Below are positions 1 through 11,956 of a stretch of 64,000 nucleotides of DNA, piece by piece. Made by a program: the position numbers and the translations under genes. The notes under the pieces are model-generated. The model ran no database searches and was not told the DNA's origin. It saw only the letters and a program-made list of their open reading frames with translations. This DNA comes from Atrina japonica (lineage: Eukaryota > Mollusca > Bivalvia > Pterioida > Pinnidae), in contig BROG01000459.1 in assembly GCA_030159075.1 (NCBI GenBank), forward strand, positions 539,647 to 603,646, in the 5' to 3' direction. How positions within the stretch are numbered: the stretch's first letter is position 1; the number at the start of each line of letters is the position of its first letter.

Positions 1-2373
1 TTTAAATGGGTTTCACAGAAAACAATTTGGAGGAGATAATTTTAGGGGTGATTATAGGTTTGACTCAGGGAGGCTATAGAGTTTTTATTTACCTAAGGAG
101 GATTAAAATGGGTTTCACAGAAAACAATTTGGAAGATTTAATAGGAGGATTTAAATGGGTTTAAAAAAAAAACAATTTGGAGGATATAATGGGAGGATTT
201 AAATGGGTTTAAAAAAAAAAAACAATTTGGAGGATATAATGGGAGGATTTAAATGGGTTTTACAGAAAACAGTTTGGAACATTTAATAGGAGGATTTAAA
301 TGTGTTTCACAGGAAACAATTTGGAGGATATCATAGGAGTATTTAAATGGGTTTCACAGAAACCAATTTGGAGGATTTAATAGGAGGATTTGAATGGGTT
401 TCACAGAAAACAATTTGGAGGATATAATGGGAGGATTTAAATGGGTTTCACAGAAAACAGTTTGGAACATTTAATAGGAGGATTTAAATGTGTTTCACAG
501 GTAACAATTTGGAGGAAAAAATAGGAGTATTTAAATAGGTTTCTTAGAAAACAATTTGGAGGAGATAATAGGAGTTTTTAAATGGGTTTCACAGAAAACA
601 ATTGGGAGGATATAATGGGAGGATTTAAATGGGTTTCACAGAAAACAGTTTGGAACATTTAATAGGAAGATTTAAATGTGTTTCACAGGAGACAATTTGG
701 AGGAAAAATAGGAGTATTAAAATAGGTTTCACAGAAAACAATTTGGAGGAGATAATAGCAGGATTTAAATGGGTTTCACAGAAAACAATTTGGAGGATAT
801 AAAAGGAGGATTTAAAGGGGTTTAACAGAAAACAATTTGTAGGAGATAATAGGAGGATTTAAATGGGTTTCACAGAAAACAATTTGGAGGATATAAAAGG
901 AGGATTTAAATTGGTTTCACAGAAAACAATTTGGATATAATGGGAGGATTTAAATGGGTTTCACAGAAAACAGTTTGGAACATTTAATATGAGGATTTAA
1001 ATGGGTTTCACAGAAAACAATTTGGAGGATTTAATAAGAGGATTTAAATGGGTTTCACAGAAAACAATTGGGAGGATATAATGGGAGGATTTAAATGGGT
1101 TTCACAGAAAACAGTTTGGAACATTTAATAGGAAGATTTAAATGTGTTTCATAGGAGACAATTTGGAGGAAAAAATAGGAGTATTTAAATAGGTTTCACA
1201 GAAAACAATTTGGAGGATATAAAAGGAGGATTTAAAGGGGTTTAACAGAAAACAATTTGTAGGAGATAATAGGAGGATTTAAATGGGTTTAACAGAAAAC
1301 AATTTGGAGGATATAAAAGGAGGATTTAAATTGGTTTCACAGAAAACAATTTGGAAGATTTAATAGGAGGATTTAAATGAGTTTCACAGAAAACAATTTG
1401 GATATAATGGGAGGATTTAAATGGGTTTCACAGAAAACAGTTTGGAACATTTAATAGGAGGATTTAAATGAGTTTCACAGAAAACAATTTGGATATAATG
1501 GGAGGATTTAAATGGGTTTCACAGAAAACAGTTTGGAACATTTAGTAGGAGGATTTAAATGGGTTTCACAGAAAACAATTTGGAGGATTTAATAGGAAGA
1601 TTTGAATGGGTTTCACAGAAAACAATTTGGAGGATATAAAAGGGAGGATTTAAATGGGTTTAACAGAAAACAATTTGGAGGATATAAAAGGAGGATTTAA
1701 ATGGGTTTAACAGAAAACAATTTGGAGGATATAAAAGGAGGATCTAAATGGGTTTCACAGAAAACAATTTGGAACATTTAATAGGAGGATTTAAATGAGT
1801 TTCACAGAAAACAATTTGGATATAATGGGAGGATTTAAATGGGTTTCACAGAAAACAGTTTGGAACATTTAGTAGGAGGATTTAAATGGGTTTCACAGAA
1901 AACAATTTGGAGGATTTAATAGGAAGATTTGAATGGGTTTCACAGAAAACAATTTGGAGGATATAAAAGGAGGATTTAAATGGGTTTAACAGAAAACAAT
2001 TTGGAGGATATAAAAGGAGGATTTAAATGGGTTTAACAGAAAACAATTTGGAGGATATAAAAGGAGGATCTAAATGGGTTTCACAGAAAACAATTTGGAG
2101 GATATAAAAGGAGGATTTAAATGGGTTTCACAGACAACAATTTGGAGGATATAATAGGAGGATTTAAATGGGTTTCACAGAAAACAATTTGGAGGATATA
2201 ATGGGAGGATTTAAACGGGTTTCATAGAAAACAATCTGAAGGATATAAAAGAAGGATTTAAATGGGTTTCACAGAAAACAGTTTGGAGGATTTAATATGA
2301 GGATTTAAATGTGTTTCACAGAAACCAATTTGGAGGATTTAATAGGATTTAAATGGGTTTCAAAGACAGTTTG
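1..2373. repeat. Tandem satellite array, ~45-47 bp unit, truncated by window edge
   Basis: About 50 head-to-tail copies of a unit whose core reads GGAGGATTTAAATGGGTTTC followed by ACAGAAAACAATTTGGAGGATATAAT. Variants recur in a fixed order, such as TTTGGAACATTTAATAGGAGG alternating with TTTGGATATAATGGGAGG, which indicates multi-unit (higher-order) amplification. The array runs off the left edge, so its full length is unknown. It stops abruptly at about 2373, where the sequence becomes unique (TCTCTCTTGCTCTCGCC). No long ORF crosses it. Its position is about 2.8 kb upstream of the recognised exon. Confidence 0.95.
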
Positions 2374-2834
2374 GGTCTCTCTTGCTCTCGCCTTGATATA
2401 TATATTCTAAAATTTTCATATTCTATTCTGTGGTAGATCTATAGAAGTACTTGAACTAGAAAAGTCTCCCCCCCCCCCATTCAGATGGATAAGTTTATGA
2501 TTGTTATAATCTTCTGGGGCATAGTTGGTTCCATGTGAAGAGCATGCCTGTAAGGGGGTTGGGGTTGCCCCTCCCCAAATTTTTTGTTTTTTTTTTTTTA
2601 CTAGATGCAAATTGGTGTGCTCTGAGGGCCTAAAATTTGTTTGAAAAGCAAATTAATAAGACTGTATTTTGCTCATTTTTACATTTTTACTTGTTTGTAT
2701 TTTTTTAAAATATTCCTGTGTCAATAACTTTTTTAATCTGTGATGTGCATGTCATGGCATGACAGCGTATATGTATGGGGTGCTGTTTTAGTTTTTATTC
2801 ATTATTTTCTATTATCAAAGTTTCATTTTTTTAT
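2374..2834. other. Unique AT-rich spacer with C10 and T runs
   Basis: No gene or dispersed repeat was recognised. It holds a C homopolymer near 2469-2478 and a T run near 2587-2599. Confidence 0.6.
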
Positions 2835-3140
2835 ATAAAAAATTGAATTTCTAATATCACAAATTAATTTATTGATATCAGAAATTTGATTTCCTGATAT
2901 CAGGAAATAGAGGTGATTTTTTAATATCAGAAAATCGATTTTTTTTATATAAGAAAATCATTTTTTGATATAAGAAATTCGATTTTCTGATATAAAAAAT
3001 ATGTAGTATTATTTGATATGAAAAAATCGAATTTCTGATATAAAAAATGTGTAGTATTTTTGACATCAGAAAAAGATTTCCTGATATAAAAAAAATTTCT
3101 GATATAAATTTTTTTGAATTTCTGATATAAAAAATTTCCG
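2835..3140. repeat. Degenerate minisatellite with TTCTGATATAAAAAAT-type units and palindromes
   Basis: Repeated TTCTGATATAAAAAAT and ATCGAATTTCTGATAT units of about 20 bp occur in both orientations, so the array contains inverted as well as direct copies. 2890-2907 is a perfect 18 bp palindrome (TTTCCTGATATCAGGAAA). A longer sub-unit including ATGTAGTATT is duplicated around 2985-3060. The 97-codon minus-strand reading frame over this region is a by-product of the repeat. Confidence 0.85.
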
Positions 3141-3585
3141 AACTGGGGTGGGTGGGTTTGAAGATGGACATATGAAATTATACTTTTTCAAAACTGTCAG
3201 AGGCAGACCGAGAATTCAAAGTTGGAGGCGGCACATGACTACAATTTCTTCGCAAAGCGGAGCTAGCCGTGAAAATTGAGCAAAATTTGATATTTATTTT
3301 CCAAATTCTTATAGAAAAATTAAAACTTTTACACGTACTTTGTAAACTTTAGGGGGGACAACTCCCGCCTGAATTCCTCACTGGTCCATGCTCGTATATA
3401 ATTTTAACTGATGGATTAATTGTGAGGCAGTATTTCGTTAGGAGATCGGGTTTACGCATCTTTCAGAAAACTTTTGAAATTTGGAAGCCCGTAGACACAA
3501 TTCTCTGCGTCTAGATGCGAAAATAGGTCTGGGCCAGTGGCAGTCCGCTAATAAATCACATTATCATTATCAAAAGAAGATTTAA
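3141..3585. other. Unique sequence, no feature recognised
   Basis: No repeat family or coding signature was recognised. Base composition is less biased than in the arrays to the left (for example GGAGGCGGCAC near 3225). Confidence 0.5.
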
Positions 3586-3975
3586 TCAACAAAAAAGTAA
3601 CTTAAAATCGGTACAGAATTTCGATGAAGTAGCCTCCGGACACTGAATTATGACCTCTTTATCCTTAAACAAGTATTTCATTGATAGATCACTTTTACCT
3701 GAAATCAAAGTGGAGTATGCTCCCGAGATACATTTTAGAATTAACAGCCCGATGAGGTATCCTCTAGCATCCAGGTTCACTGTTTTCCCCGTGATCCATT
3801 TTATATCAACTTGCGACTCGTTTTTATCCCAAATGTTGCATTTAAATTGAGACTGATTATTTGCCCAAAATAAACTGAATTTCAACACACACAAATCTTG
3901 GGGTCCAGATTTATTTTTATTTTCAAAAGCCATGGAAGCCTTTTTTTCTGGATTCCAGACACTAAAACCTATCAT
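3586..3975 (-). CDS. Unrecognised 129-codon ORF, possible exon
   Basis: An open frame of 129 codons on the minus strand, with ATG at 3975 and stop at 3586. I do not recognise the product. Composition is protein-like rather than repeat-like: it has several Trp and Cys residues, a basic/polar first half and a more hydrophobic stretch around residues 70-90 (RGYLIGLLILKCISGAYSTL). There is no clear signal peptide or known domain. Just upstream on the minus strand the sequence TGATGTGCTTTAG resembles a splice acceptor, so this could be an internal or terminal exon rather than a single-exon gene. It lies about 1.2 kb from, and divergent to, the AUTS2-like exon. Random occurrence in AT-rich DNA remains possible. 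Confidence 0.3.
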   Translation of the reverse strand: MIGFSVWNPEKKASMAFENKNKSGPQDLCVLKFSLFWANNQSQFKCNIWDKNESQVDIKWITGKTVNLDARGYLIGLLILKCISGAYSTLISGKSDLSMKYLFKDKEVIIQCPEATSSKFCTDFKLLFC

Positions 3976-4959
3976 CCTTTCTAAAGCACATCAATGACCA
4001 TTAATCCCATGTTAAAAGAATCTTCAACAGTGCTTAATCTTCACTTCTTTATTTAAAAAATGTCCATATTCAAATGTAAATGTTGATGAGAACCGTTATT
4101 TTGTGGAACACCATTGGACTTCAGGTAAACTGAACTCAATTAGTTAAAAATGTCATTGTTACAGCACGTGTGTTTGAGTAGTAAGCACACCCTTTAGAGG
4201 TAGCTTGTCCCCACTTGTATATGACAAAATTACTAGTGTATCTTCTGTAGGACTAGCACTTACTTACATCTACATATATTCCTTCCTCTAAAATTGATAT
4301 TCCAGGAAAACGAGGTTTGTTTCTCAAATAGAATTTTACTTGAAAATAACGTGTATTAGAAATATAGGCCTAGGCTACTTACCGAATTCATTTTTTTAAT
4401 GCAACGATAAATTTAACTTCCTCCAATTAGAACCGAAAAGTCACGTATTTTCATTTCCAAACAAAAGATCCATATATACCGGTGATTTTGTTTTTATTTA
4501 TAAATGCACATCTGAGCATCCCTGGCTAACTTATCTAGGTTTTATGTGCTTTCAGAATACTTTAAATGACAGATCTTTAAAATAATCTCTTTGATCGCTT
4601 AACAACGCTTCACCTTACGTAGTCCTAGAATAAATGTATCCAGTCTTCTTATTTCCCCCAATCACCACGCTGCTAAATGTTTTATTATTGTACCTTACTT
4701 TAATTTGAATAAAAATATCGTACCAAGCCAGACCGAATCAATGTTTTTCTTTTACGAAAAATATGAGGAAAACTGTCACTTGTAAGTAGACTCCTTTACT
4801 TATTTCACTCAGCCGTGGGACGTTATAATTAGAGTTAAAACAATCAATTTTCAATTATTTTGTGCCATGTTGATTAATCTAATAAATATTTGTCTATATA
4901 ATCCATTATCTACATAATTTACGGGTCAATCAGGACCAAATGCAAATCCCGTTTATGCT
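3976..4959. other. Unique upstream region
   Basis: AT-rich, no repeat family recognised. It probably belongs to the region upstream of the exon at 5201. No convincing ORF or RNA gene was seen. Confidence 0.5.
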
Positions 4960-5200
4960 GTGTACTAGATTTACCGAGCGGCGGAAGAACATATGCCAAA
5001 ATCAATTGAGTAGTTCGGCCATATTGTATTTTCCGCCATTGGAAATGCAGTGGATGTTATCACTCTTCAACTTTACGTGGATTACGGGGTTATTGTCAAC
5101 GGTATCGTGTTGATTTTACATCAGGCACATTATATAGAAGTTGGATTATTCCATATGTGTATACTTTTCCCGATCTAGGTCTCATTGAAGAGAAAATTCA
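4960..5200 (+). promoter_or_regulatory. Putative promoter / 5' UTR of the AUTS2-like gene
   Basis: This stretch has visibly more CpG dinucleotides than the flanks (CCGAGCGGCGG near 4976, TTCGGCC near 5014, TTCCGCCATTGG near 5031, ACGTGG and ACGGGG near 5075-5090). An inverted CCAAT (ATTGG) lies next to a GCCAT motif resembling a YY1-type site. TATATAGA at 5131-5138 is about 65 bp before the start codon and could act as a TATA element. An in-frame TGA at 5186-5188 makes 5201 the first usable ATG in this frame. The transcription start is not determined by sequence alone, and an upstream non-coding exon is possible. Confidence 0.4.
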
Positions 5201-5428
5201 ATGGAGATAGAACCCAAGAAACATCGGTTCACGAAACGCCGCGAAAGAGCACAAAAACTTACCCACGGCGAAGGGAGCAACGATGAATTGGATAGCTCCC
5301 CTCCCAGATCTAGCAAAGATAAGTGCAGATCTAAACCCAGGAGGAGAAGAAATAGTTCTAATTCTATCGAAGAGGATATTATTGATGGTTATGCCATTGT
5401 TAGCTTTAAGACACTGGGAGATTTAGAG
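5201..5428 (+). CDS. First coding exon of an AUTS2/FBRSL1-family protein (partial)
   Basis: Seventy-six codons, ending at a strong splice donor (GAG|GTAAGT, GT at 5429-5430) in phase 0. Residues 6-16 (KKHRFTKRRER) and 45-50 (KPRRRR) are basic clusters that look like nuclear localisation signals. A Ser/Asp/Pro-rich linker lies between them. Residues 57-69 (EEDIIDGYAIVSF), followed by KTLGDLE, align with the conserved N-terminal block of vertebrate AUTS2 (EEDIIDGFAMTSF, recalled from memory); the preceding basic RRRRNSS also matches the family pattern. Vertebrate AUTS2 is a nuclear regulator associated with a variant PRC1 complex and transcriptional activation in neurons. Function in this organism is inferred only from similarity. 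The start is supported by the in-frame TGA at 5186; the initiation context is weak at -3 (T) but has G at +4. Reading through the donor gives only 17 more codons before a stop. Downstream exons lie outside the window or were not recognised. Confidence 0.75.
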
Positions 5429-7698
5429 GTAAGTGATTTATTGCATGATATGTTGTTATTGTGTGTTTATTGGACTAATTAAAGAACTTTCTTCATAGCA
5501 CACGTGTAGCTAGACTACACCAACCATCTCGCAAACCCTACGTTAAGACACAAAAACAAAAGTCAAATTTAAAATCCATAAAAATTCAAACTATCTGACG
5601 TGGAAAATTCCCTTGATAAGGACCCCAAACATCGGCTAAATCATGAGCACAAGAGGTCGCCGGTGTCAATTTACAATATTCGCGGGCACCTTACAACAGA
5701 AGATTATCACTGATTAAAGGATGCCCATGTTTACTCATGGGTGGGGTTATTGTGACAATATGGAGCGTCACTGTACCCCTCTTGATCATCTCGGTGAAAT
5801 ATTTACTGTATGTGTGTTGTTTTAATGTCTATAATTAAATTACATCTGTTTATAAATGTGTTGCAAATGTTTACATTGCTCTACTTTGTAATAATAGGTA
5901 TGTTGAACTTCAGAAGTCAAGTTAGATTCAATATTGAGATTGCTGTGATTTTTTTTTATTTAGGCCTACCTGTTCTATGTATAAACCTAGGTGTTAACCC
6001 GACCCTGTGTCATGTTAATGTAATTCAACTTCAGCTAGATTAGATGACTTTTTATCATTTTTATTTTTAGATTGTCCCAGAAATCAACTCAGATCTAAGT
6101 CAATTACAGACTTGATTAATGTTTTATTCAATAAATTTGTAAGTTACAATAAATTTTATTGTTCCAAAATTAGATAAAATACCTTAATAGATTACTAACA
6201 ATTAGGGTTTAAAAAGATTTTCATGCACCTTTTTTGATAGAAAAAATAAATTTTAACTAATTTCAAGATAGAAACATATTCTTGGTGTCGAATTTAAAAA
6301 TGTTTTGAGAGTAATTTGTAGCTTTGTATAAACCTTTTCGAAATCACATTTGTGTGAAGGATTCTTAATTGTAGTCATTTAAATATTTCATGAATATGAT
6401 TGTCACCATATAAAATATTTATCAAGGCTATAATCTTCAGCTGAGTAGAAATTTTATTATTATAATAAAAAGTGGGACTGTTCAACCTTTTTTTCTTCTT
6501 TTTCTTTAAGAGACATGTACGTGTAAATGTCTACTTTAATGTGTGTGTCTGTCTGTCTGTGTGTGTGTTTGTATGATTGATAAAATGTTGAGGACAGATA
6601 TGCATTTTAAAAGTAATTGCTGAAGATTATGTATATTACACATGTTTGGTGACTTATTGATTTTACATATACTGGTAGCATACATATGTACAAGTATACG
6701 TATTGATAGTAACTAAATGCACAAGAGTTATTACATGTGTTATGATGTGAGTATAAATTATCCTAGTGCTATGTGGATCAGTTATGTTTCCTTCTGTTGC
6801 TGAAGTGTTCAGGGACAATATATTATATAAAATAAGGTGGGTGGGTGAATCAGTCAGATTTAATTCAAAATTAATGCTGTTATTATTTAATATTATCACC
6901 TAAAATGAAATGCAGACTTTATTACATGTATTAATATTATTGTCTGGAGATATTTCAGCAAATTGTTTATCATTTACTACATGTATCTGATCAAAATAAA
7001 TCAATTTCACAAAAACAAAAACGATAAAATGCAGAATGTTGAAAACAGCAAAAAGGAAAAAAAAAGCTGTCCGTCAAAAGTGGGAGGGTCATCCTTTAAC
7101 CATAAGCGTAGAAGATAATTGTATGTAGGCTTCTTGTTACAGTCTTGTGATGTTGTAATTACAGGTAACAAGTTAATGTTGTGCTAAATGTGATTGACAT
7201 ATTGTAACTATCAACTTATGTACATACAATTACCTGTAAAAGTGTAGACAAGGAACATGTATTTATAATTACACCTGTACAGATCTGTATACAGGTAAGC
7301 ATACATATAAACTACTTGTATACATGTACCTAAGTTATCATAAACTTAAGAATCTATGGCAGGACTTTCAAGTACATTTTGAACTTTGACAGGAACGATG
7401 ATTCTAATTGACATAATTACATGATGTCTGATTTCAGTTATAAATTTATTACATGTAAAGAGCATGTGGTAATGCATGTCTATTTCTGATTCTCACTGAT
7501 GCACAATATATCAAATACAAGAAGTAAACATCAAAAATAGACCCCCCCCCAAAAAAAAAAAATCAAAATCTGTGAGCATATACAGAAGTTGGAAGATCAC
7601 CTACCCTTCTTATCAGCTTGCACCAAGTTGACCTTTAGATTGGGTTCTTGTGATGTATTTACAGCCAAAGCAATTTATCATTTTAAAATGTACATGGA
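5429..7698. other. Intronic DNA, no gene; short GT/TGTC run at 6541-6566
   Basis: AT-rich and largely unique. It holds a short GTGT/CTGT simple repeat near 6541-6566 and a C/A homopolymer pair near 7542-7561. Nothing coding was recognised. Confidence 0.5.
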
Positions 7699-7860
7699 AC
7701 ACATCAACCCCTGAAAAACAATGGACTCTTCTGTAAATCAATGACTTAGACCAGTCCAAATGTGTCTTAACTTTACTCATCACCCCCTGAGAAACAATGG
7801 ACGCTTCTGTAATTCAATGACTTGGCCAGTCAAATGTGTCGTTAGGGGTATATTTGTTAA
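7699..7860 (+). mobile_element. Two adjacent TTAA-MITE copies
   Basis: Two head-to-tail copies of the ~90 bp family: 7699-7770, ending early at TGTGTCTT, and 7771-7860, ending GTTAGGGGTATATTTGTTAA. Both contain the family core CAATGGAC.CTTCTGTAA.TCAATGACTT followed by CCAGTCCAAATGTGTC (second copy slightly shortened). The join suggests one copy inserted into, or recombined with, the end of the other. Confidence 0.8.
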
Positions 7861-9874
7861 ACATGTATCTTCATCCGTGTTACATGTAATAGAAATTGCA
7901 CTGTACATGTTTATGTTGGGCTAGGTATTTTTAAATGAAGTTTCATAATTAAAGTATAAATCATACAAGTTCCAGTTTTTCCAGAAAAATCATGATTGAG
8001 ATTAACATCACGATATCGGAGAATTTTGTCTATATCATCATGATAATATTGCGATATTCCCCAGCATTTAAATTAATGCCGTAGTGTTCTTAATAACTAT
8101 GCCAATTAAGCAGTGTATGTTTGTTGGTTATTTCATGCATAATATCCTCTCAGTAAGACAGACACATAATGAATGTATTTTTGAGGAGTTTCACTACAAT
8201 GTGATTTGTGTTTGTGTAACTCAAGTACATAATAAATATAAAGAATTTCTTTTCTATTGGAGTCAGCGATATCACGATGCTTGAATATTTTCAAGATATC
8301 GTCGTCAGGTTTTCAGAATCGTGATTTATCGCGATAAGAATATATGAAAACAGCTCTAATAGTAATAGCAATATCACTGAAAAAAAATTAAGTGGGGCTG
8401 TTTTGATTGGTCAGTGATCAGAGCTTAGCATACATGTATATTCAAATTTATTTTTAGCTAAAATCTGGAGAGATCCCACTCAGTGTTCATGATATTTTTG
8501 AATAATTCTTTGTGGTCCTAAGTGAATTCCTTACAGTACACATTCTTACGTTTATGATGGACATGAAATGTCTAGTAAATTTTCAGTTTTATCATTTATG
8601 AGAATTTTATATATCTAACATGGGTTCTTCAGCTGGTCTGTGTTTGTATGCAGTTTATAACAGATCTCATAAGCAAATCACTATTTGTTTTACAAAAAGC
8701 TCTCTCAGATAAATGTATGTTAGCTTTTAAAATCAATCATTAGATCCTATTAAAATGTCAAATCTGTTATTATTTTTATTTTAAAAATTGATGTTATTTC
8801 AAACATCTCCATAATTTATGATACTGATAAGTGGTCCGAGATACTTGTACAATGTAATTTACAGTAGTACACATAGTTGCACCGTTGCAGCTTTCTTCTC
8901 CATTTCAGAATCTCATGCAAACATGTACATTTAGGAATATCCTTGTGATTCAGTGCTTTGGGGCCGGGGCCTGTTCGCGAAGTCACCAAATTTACTTCAA
9001 CTCAAGTTCAATTTTTATTTCACAATTTTGACTACGCACAATGCATGAGAGTAATGTTTATAAAGCTTCTGCATGTATATAACTATAGGAAAAACATTTT
9101 TTTTCTTTTTTTCTTTCACATCAAAAACATTCAGATAGATTTCTGATTTTCTCATAAGAATTGAAAAATATATTAATTGGTATTCAGAATTTGAGAATGT
9201 TTTCAAATTATTTTTTTTTTTATATTTCTTCTGATTTCTACAAATGAGCAATGCTTTTTATCATTATTTACAATTCAATGCTGTAAACATACAAAAAATT
9301 CCAGTTGCAGCATAAGATTTTATCTTTGAATTCTGAAAAGTTAGTTGTTCTTGAGTATTGAGTAAAAATATGTTGGTGACTTTAATTTGAGCCCAGAATT
9401 TTAAGGAGAAGGACGTGTAAAACAGCATGTCTTTATATTAATTTTAAAAAATTTGCCATCTGATTGAAATGCGATTCATTTCATTTAAAGGGGCTTTAGC
9501 TGTGTTTTTATCAACATTTTGTTTCTTCCTTTTTACTACTTAGATTGATATGCAATACAAAAAAACAGATATAAACGGGCATAAAAATTGTTAAATTCCT
9601 ACATGTATATATTTTATGAAAATTATTTGAGAAACCCAGGTTTGGCACTTTTTCACATGCAATTGATTAACTCAACGTTACTACATGTATTTGTATATAT
9701 AATATGAATACCACACTGTACCTGACCATATTTTCACAAAATGCATAGAAATATAAAATATTTTATATTTGTGTAGAGTTCTTATTTGTTATCATACATC
9801 AGGAACAAGAAGTAAAAGTAGAAAAATCGAAACAATATTTTGGAAAATACAGGTACATGTATTAAATTCCCCTT
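7861..9874. other. Intronic DNA; possible decayed CGATAT-ended element at ~7995-8345
   Basis: Mostly unique. Around 8010-8060 and 8265-8340 there are clusters of ATCACGATATCG/CGATATT/ATCGCGATAAG in opposing orientations, which may be the remains of an element with CGATAT-rich ends. TIRs could not be aligned cleanly. No coding region was recognised. Confidence 0.3.
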
Positions 9875-10074
9875 TAAACTGGATGAATCAAATTTGAATG
9901 AATTTGTTCTGTAAATAGAGATTGTATGAGGTACTCACTTAAACTTGGTGAATCAGATTTGAATGAATTTGTCTTGTAATGAGAGATTATTGGAGGTACT
10001 TACATGTACTTAAACTGGGTGAATCAGATTTGAATGAATTTGTCCTGTAATTAGAGATTGTATGAGGTACTTAT
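9875..10074 (+). repeat. Three tandem copies of a ~65-70 bp unit
   Basis: The unit contains CTGGATGAATCAAATTTGAA, TGAATTTGT.CTGTAAT.AGAG and GAGGTACT. Copies start near 9877, 9943 and 10013. The middle copy is separated from the third by an extra TTACATGTACTT. Confidence 0.85.
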
Positions 10075-10382
10075 TGAGAGACAACAAAAATATCAGAGGC
10101 ATTCAGTTGCAGGATTTTGACTTGGAAATCACGAGTACATGTACATGTATTTCACAGATGTTTTGTGATTTGACTAGTTAGTGCTCTGCAAACAAACACA
10201 TAATTTTTACAAATATTTGCAAGTTTCTTACAGTTTTTCCTAGTTTTATTTTACTCCAGTATTGTCATTTATCAGTAGAAAACAAATTTTATTTAACATT
10301 TTTTACTCTTGATTTCTTCTGCAATCTGCATTTACACTAGATTTTGATTTATATGTCTAAATCAGATGAGTCCAAACTCTGG

Positions 10383-10540
10383 ATATGGTATGTCACTGTC
10401 AGAGTTGAACAGCCGGTCCTGATTTTTACATGTATGGAAAGAAAAACATGTTAATTAAAATTTTGGTTATTTTGAATTCTGAGCATCTTGAACTTAGGAC
10501 TGGTCCAGTGAATTTCGAGATAAGGAAATTCCACTGTAAA
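10383..10540 (-). mobile_element. Internally deleted TIR element, GTGGAATCTCG family, reverse orientation
   Basis: The right end (CGAGATAAGGAAATTCCACTGTAA) is the reverse complement of the left end of the element at 56750. The left part (GTATGTCACTGTCAGAGTTGAACAGCCGGTCC) corresponds, reversed, to that element's right end (GGGACCAACCGTTCAACCTTGACATAACC). About 350 bp of interior is missing relative to the longer copy. Confidence 0.6.
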
Positions 10541-11956
10541 ATATTAAAATAAATTTGGCCATCATGGTCAGCATGTTTGAATGAATATCAAGACATCAAA
10601 AGGTTGCATTGGTTCTTGACCGGCCTTGCATTGGATAATGATGAGCTTGAACCCATAAGAAAGGTTAGTGCCAAGAAGAAATTTATCATCATTATTTACA
10701 ATTTCTAACCTAAAAGTAAATATTGCTGTTGATTTATCACATTTATAATACTTGGAAATGGAAATCTTTTATTTTCCGTCTTTTTCTTCGTTTTTCACAC
10801 ATACAATTTAGCATCCTGATCATGTAAATGATGAAAAAACAAATAGTTTTGAAAAATGTATTACATATTGTAGACCGAAGTGATCGTATATGTTGGGAAA
10901 TATTGATTTCCTGAAGTATAAGAATAAGAATTCATGACATGCAAAGAGATGGGAAAGTCGCTGTCAGAGATCAAGATTTTTACGAATATAGAAACCATGG
11001 ATTTTGTTTTTGTAATCACTGTATGTAATCCTGTTAGAGAGACAGACATACATGTAATGTCTACGGAAAGTTACAGTGGTGTAAGGGTGATATTCTCTTC
11101 ACGGGTACATTGTAACCAGTCTCTCTCCTCCATCATCTAAAACTGGTTGTATTCTGAAAAAACAGATCTACGGTAACAAACTAATTTAAAGTTGGGCTGA
11201 ATTTTAACCTACTTTTCCCATGGTTATTACCTATGACATAGGTACATGTAGTCTATAAAAAAATAGTACTACAGTACTTTGCAGTCCGCCTATATGGTTA
11301 CATATTTACGTTTCGATTACCAAGTATCGTGTAAACGTTTACAGATTTTAGTAAACGTTGCATCCTTAGTTGCCATACACGTATAAGTGAGTGTGGCATA
11401 ATAAAAAACAGAGCTGAAGTTTTATAAGTGATAGTTCTGAATACTATGTATATGTCTTGTCTAACACAGATTTCTAATGTACATGTATAACATACCAATA
11501 CAACTGTAGGTACATGTATGATGTTTGTGCATATTTTAGGCTTACATCTGATGTTAGACTTACATGTACATTGGACTTAGTGTTACAGATGTTGGCTTGC
11601 TTCTAGTGTTAGGAGATTGGAGTTGAGCTACCTGATTTTTTAAACCAACCTAAAAAGGCTATAGGTTGTTGAGGACAACAGATTCACCAGAGACCAATGA
11701 CCTTGTAATTATTCCCTATCAGTTTGATATTTCACAGGCGACCCCATATCCCTAACCTTGTAAGTTTTATGTCAATTCTTTCAACTCAATCATTGTTAAA
11801 ATCGCATATTGTGATAATTTCACAGATGTCATTGTTTCTCAGAATCTTAAAATGAAATGCATGTAGATGGTCTAAATCTGTACTAAATTGTGTTTGCAAT
11901 CAAATTTGAAGATTCCTATCATAACAGAGTTACAGACATATGTACTTAGGATATCT
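10541..11956. other. Intronic DNA with a SINE-B fragment at ~11091-11147
   Basis: 11091-11147 (CACGGGTACATTGTAACCAG, then CTCTCTCCTCCATCA and AAACTGG) matches the 3' half of SINE-B and is a decayed fragment. The remainder shows nothing recognised. Confidence 0.5.

Noticed and set aside
7995..8345. Possible transposon with CGATAT-rich ends
   Set aside because: Opposing ATCACGATATCG and ATCGCGATAAG words were seen, but inverted ends could not be aligned and no second copy was found in the window.
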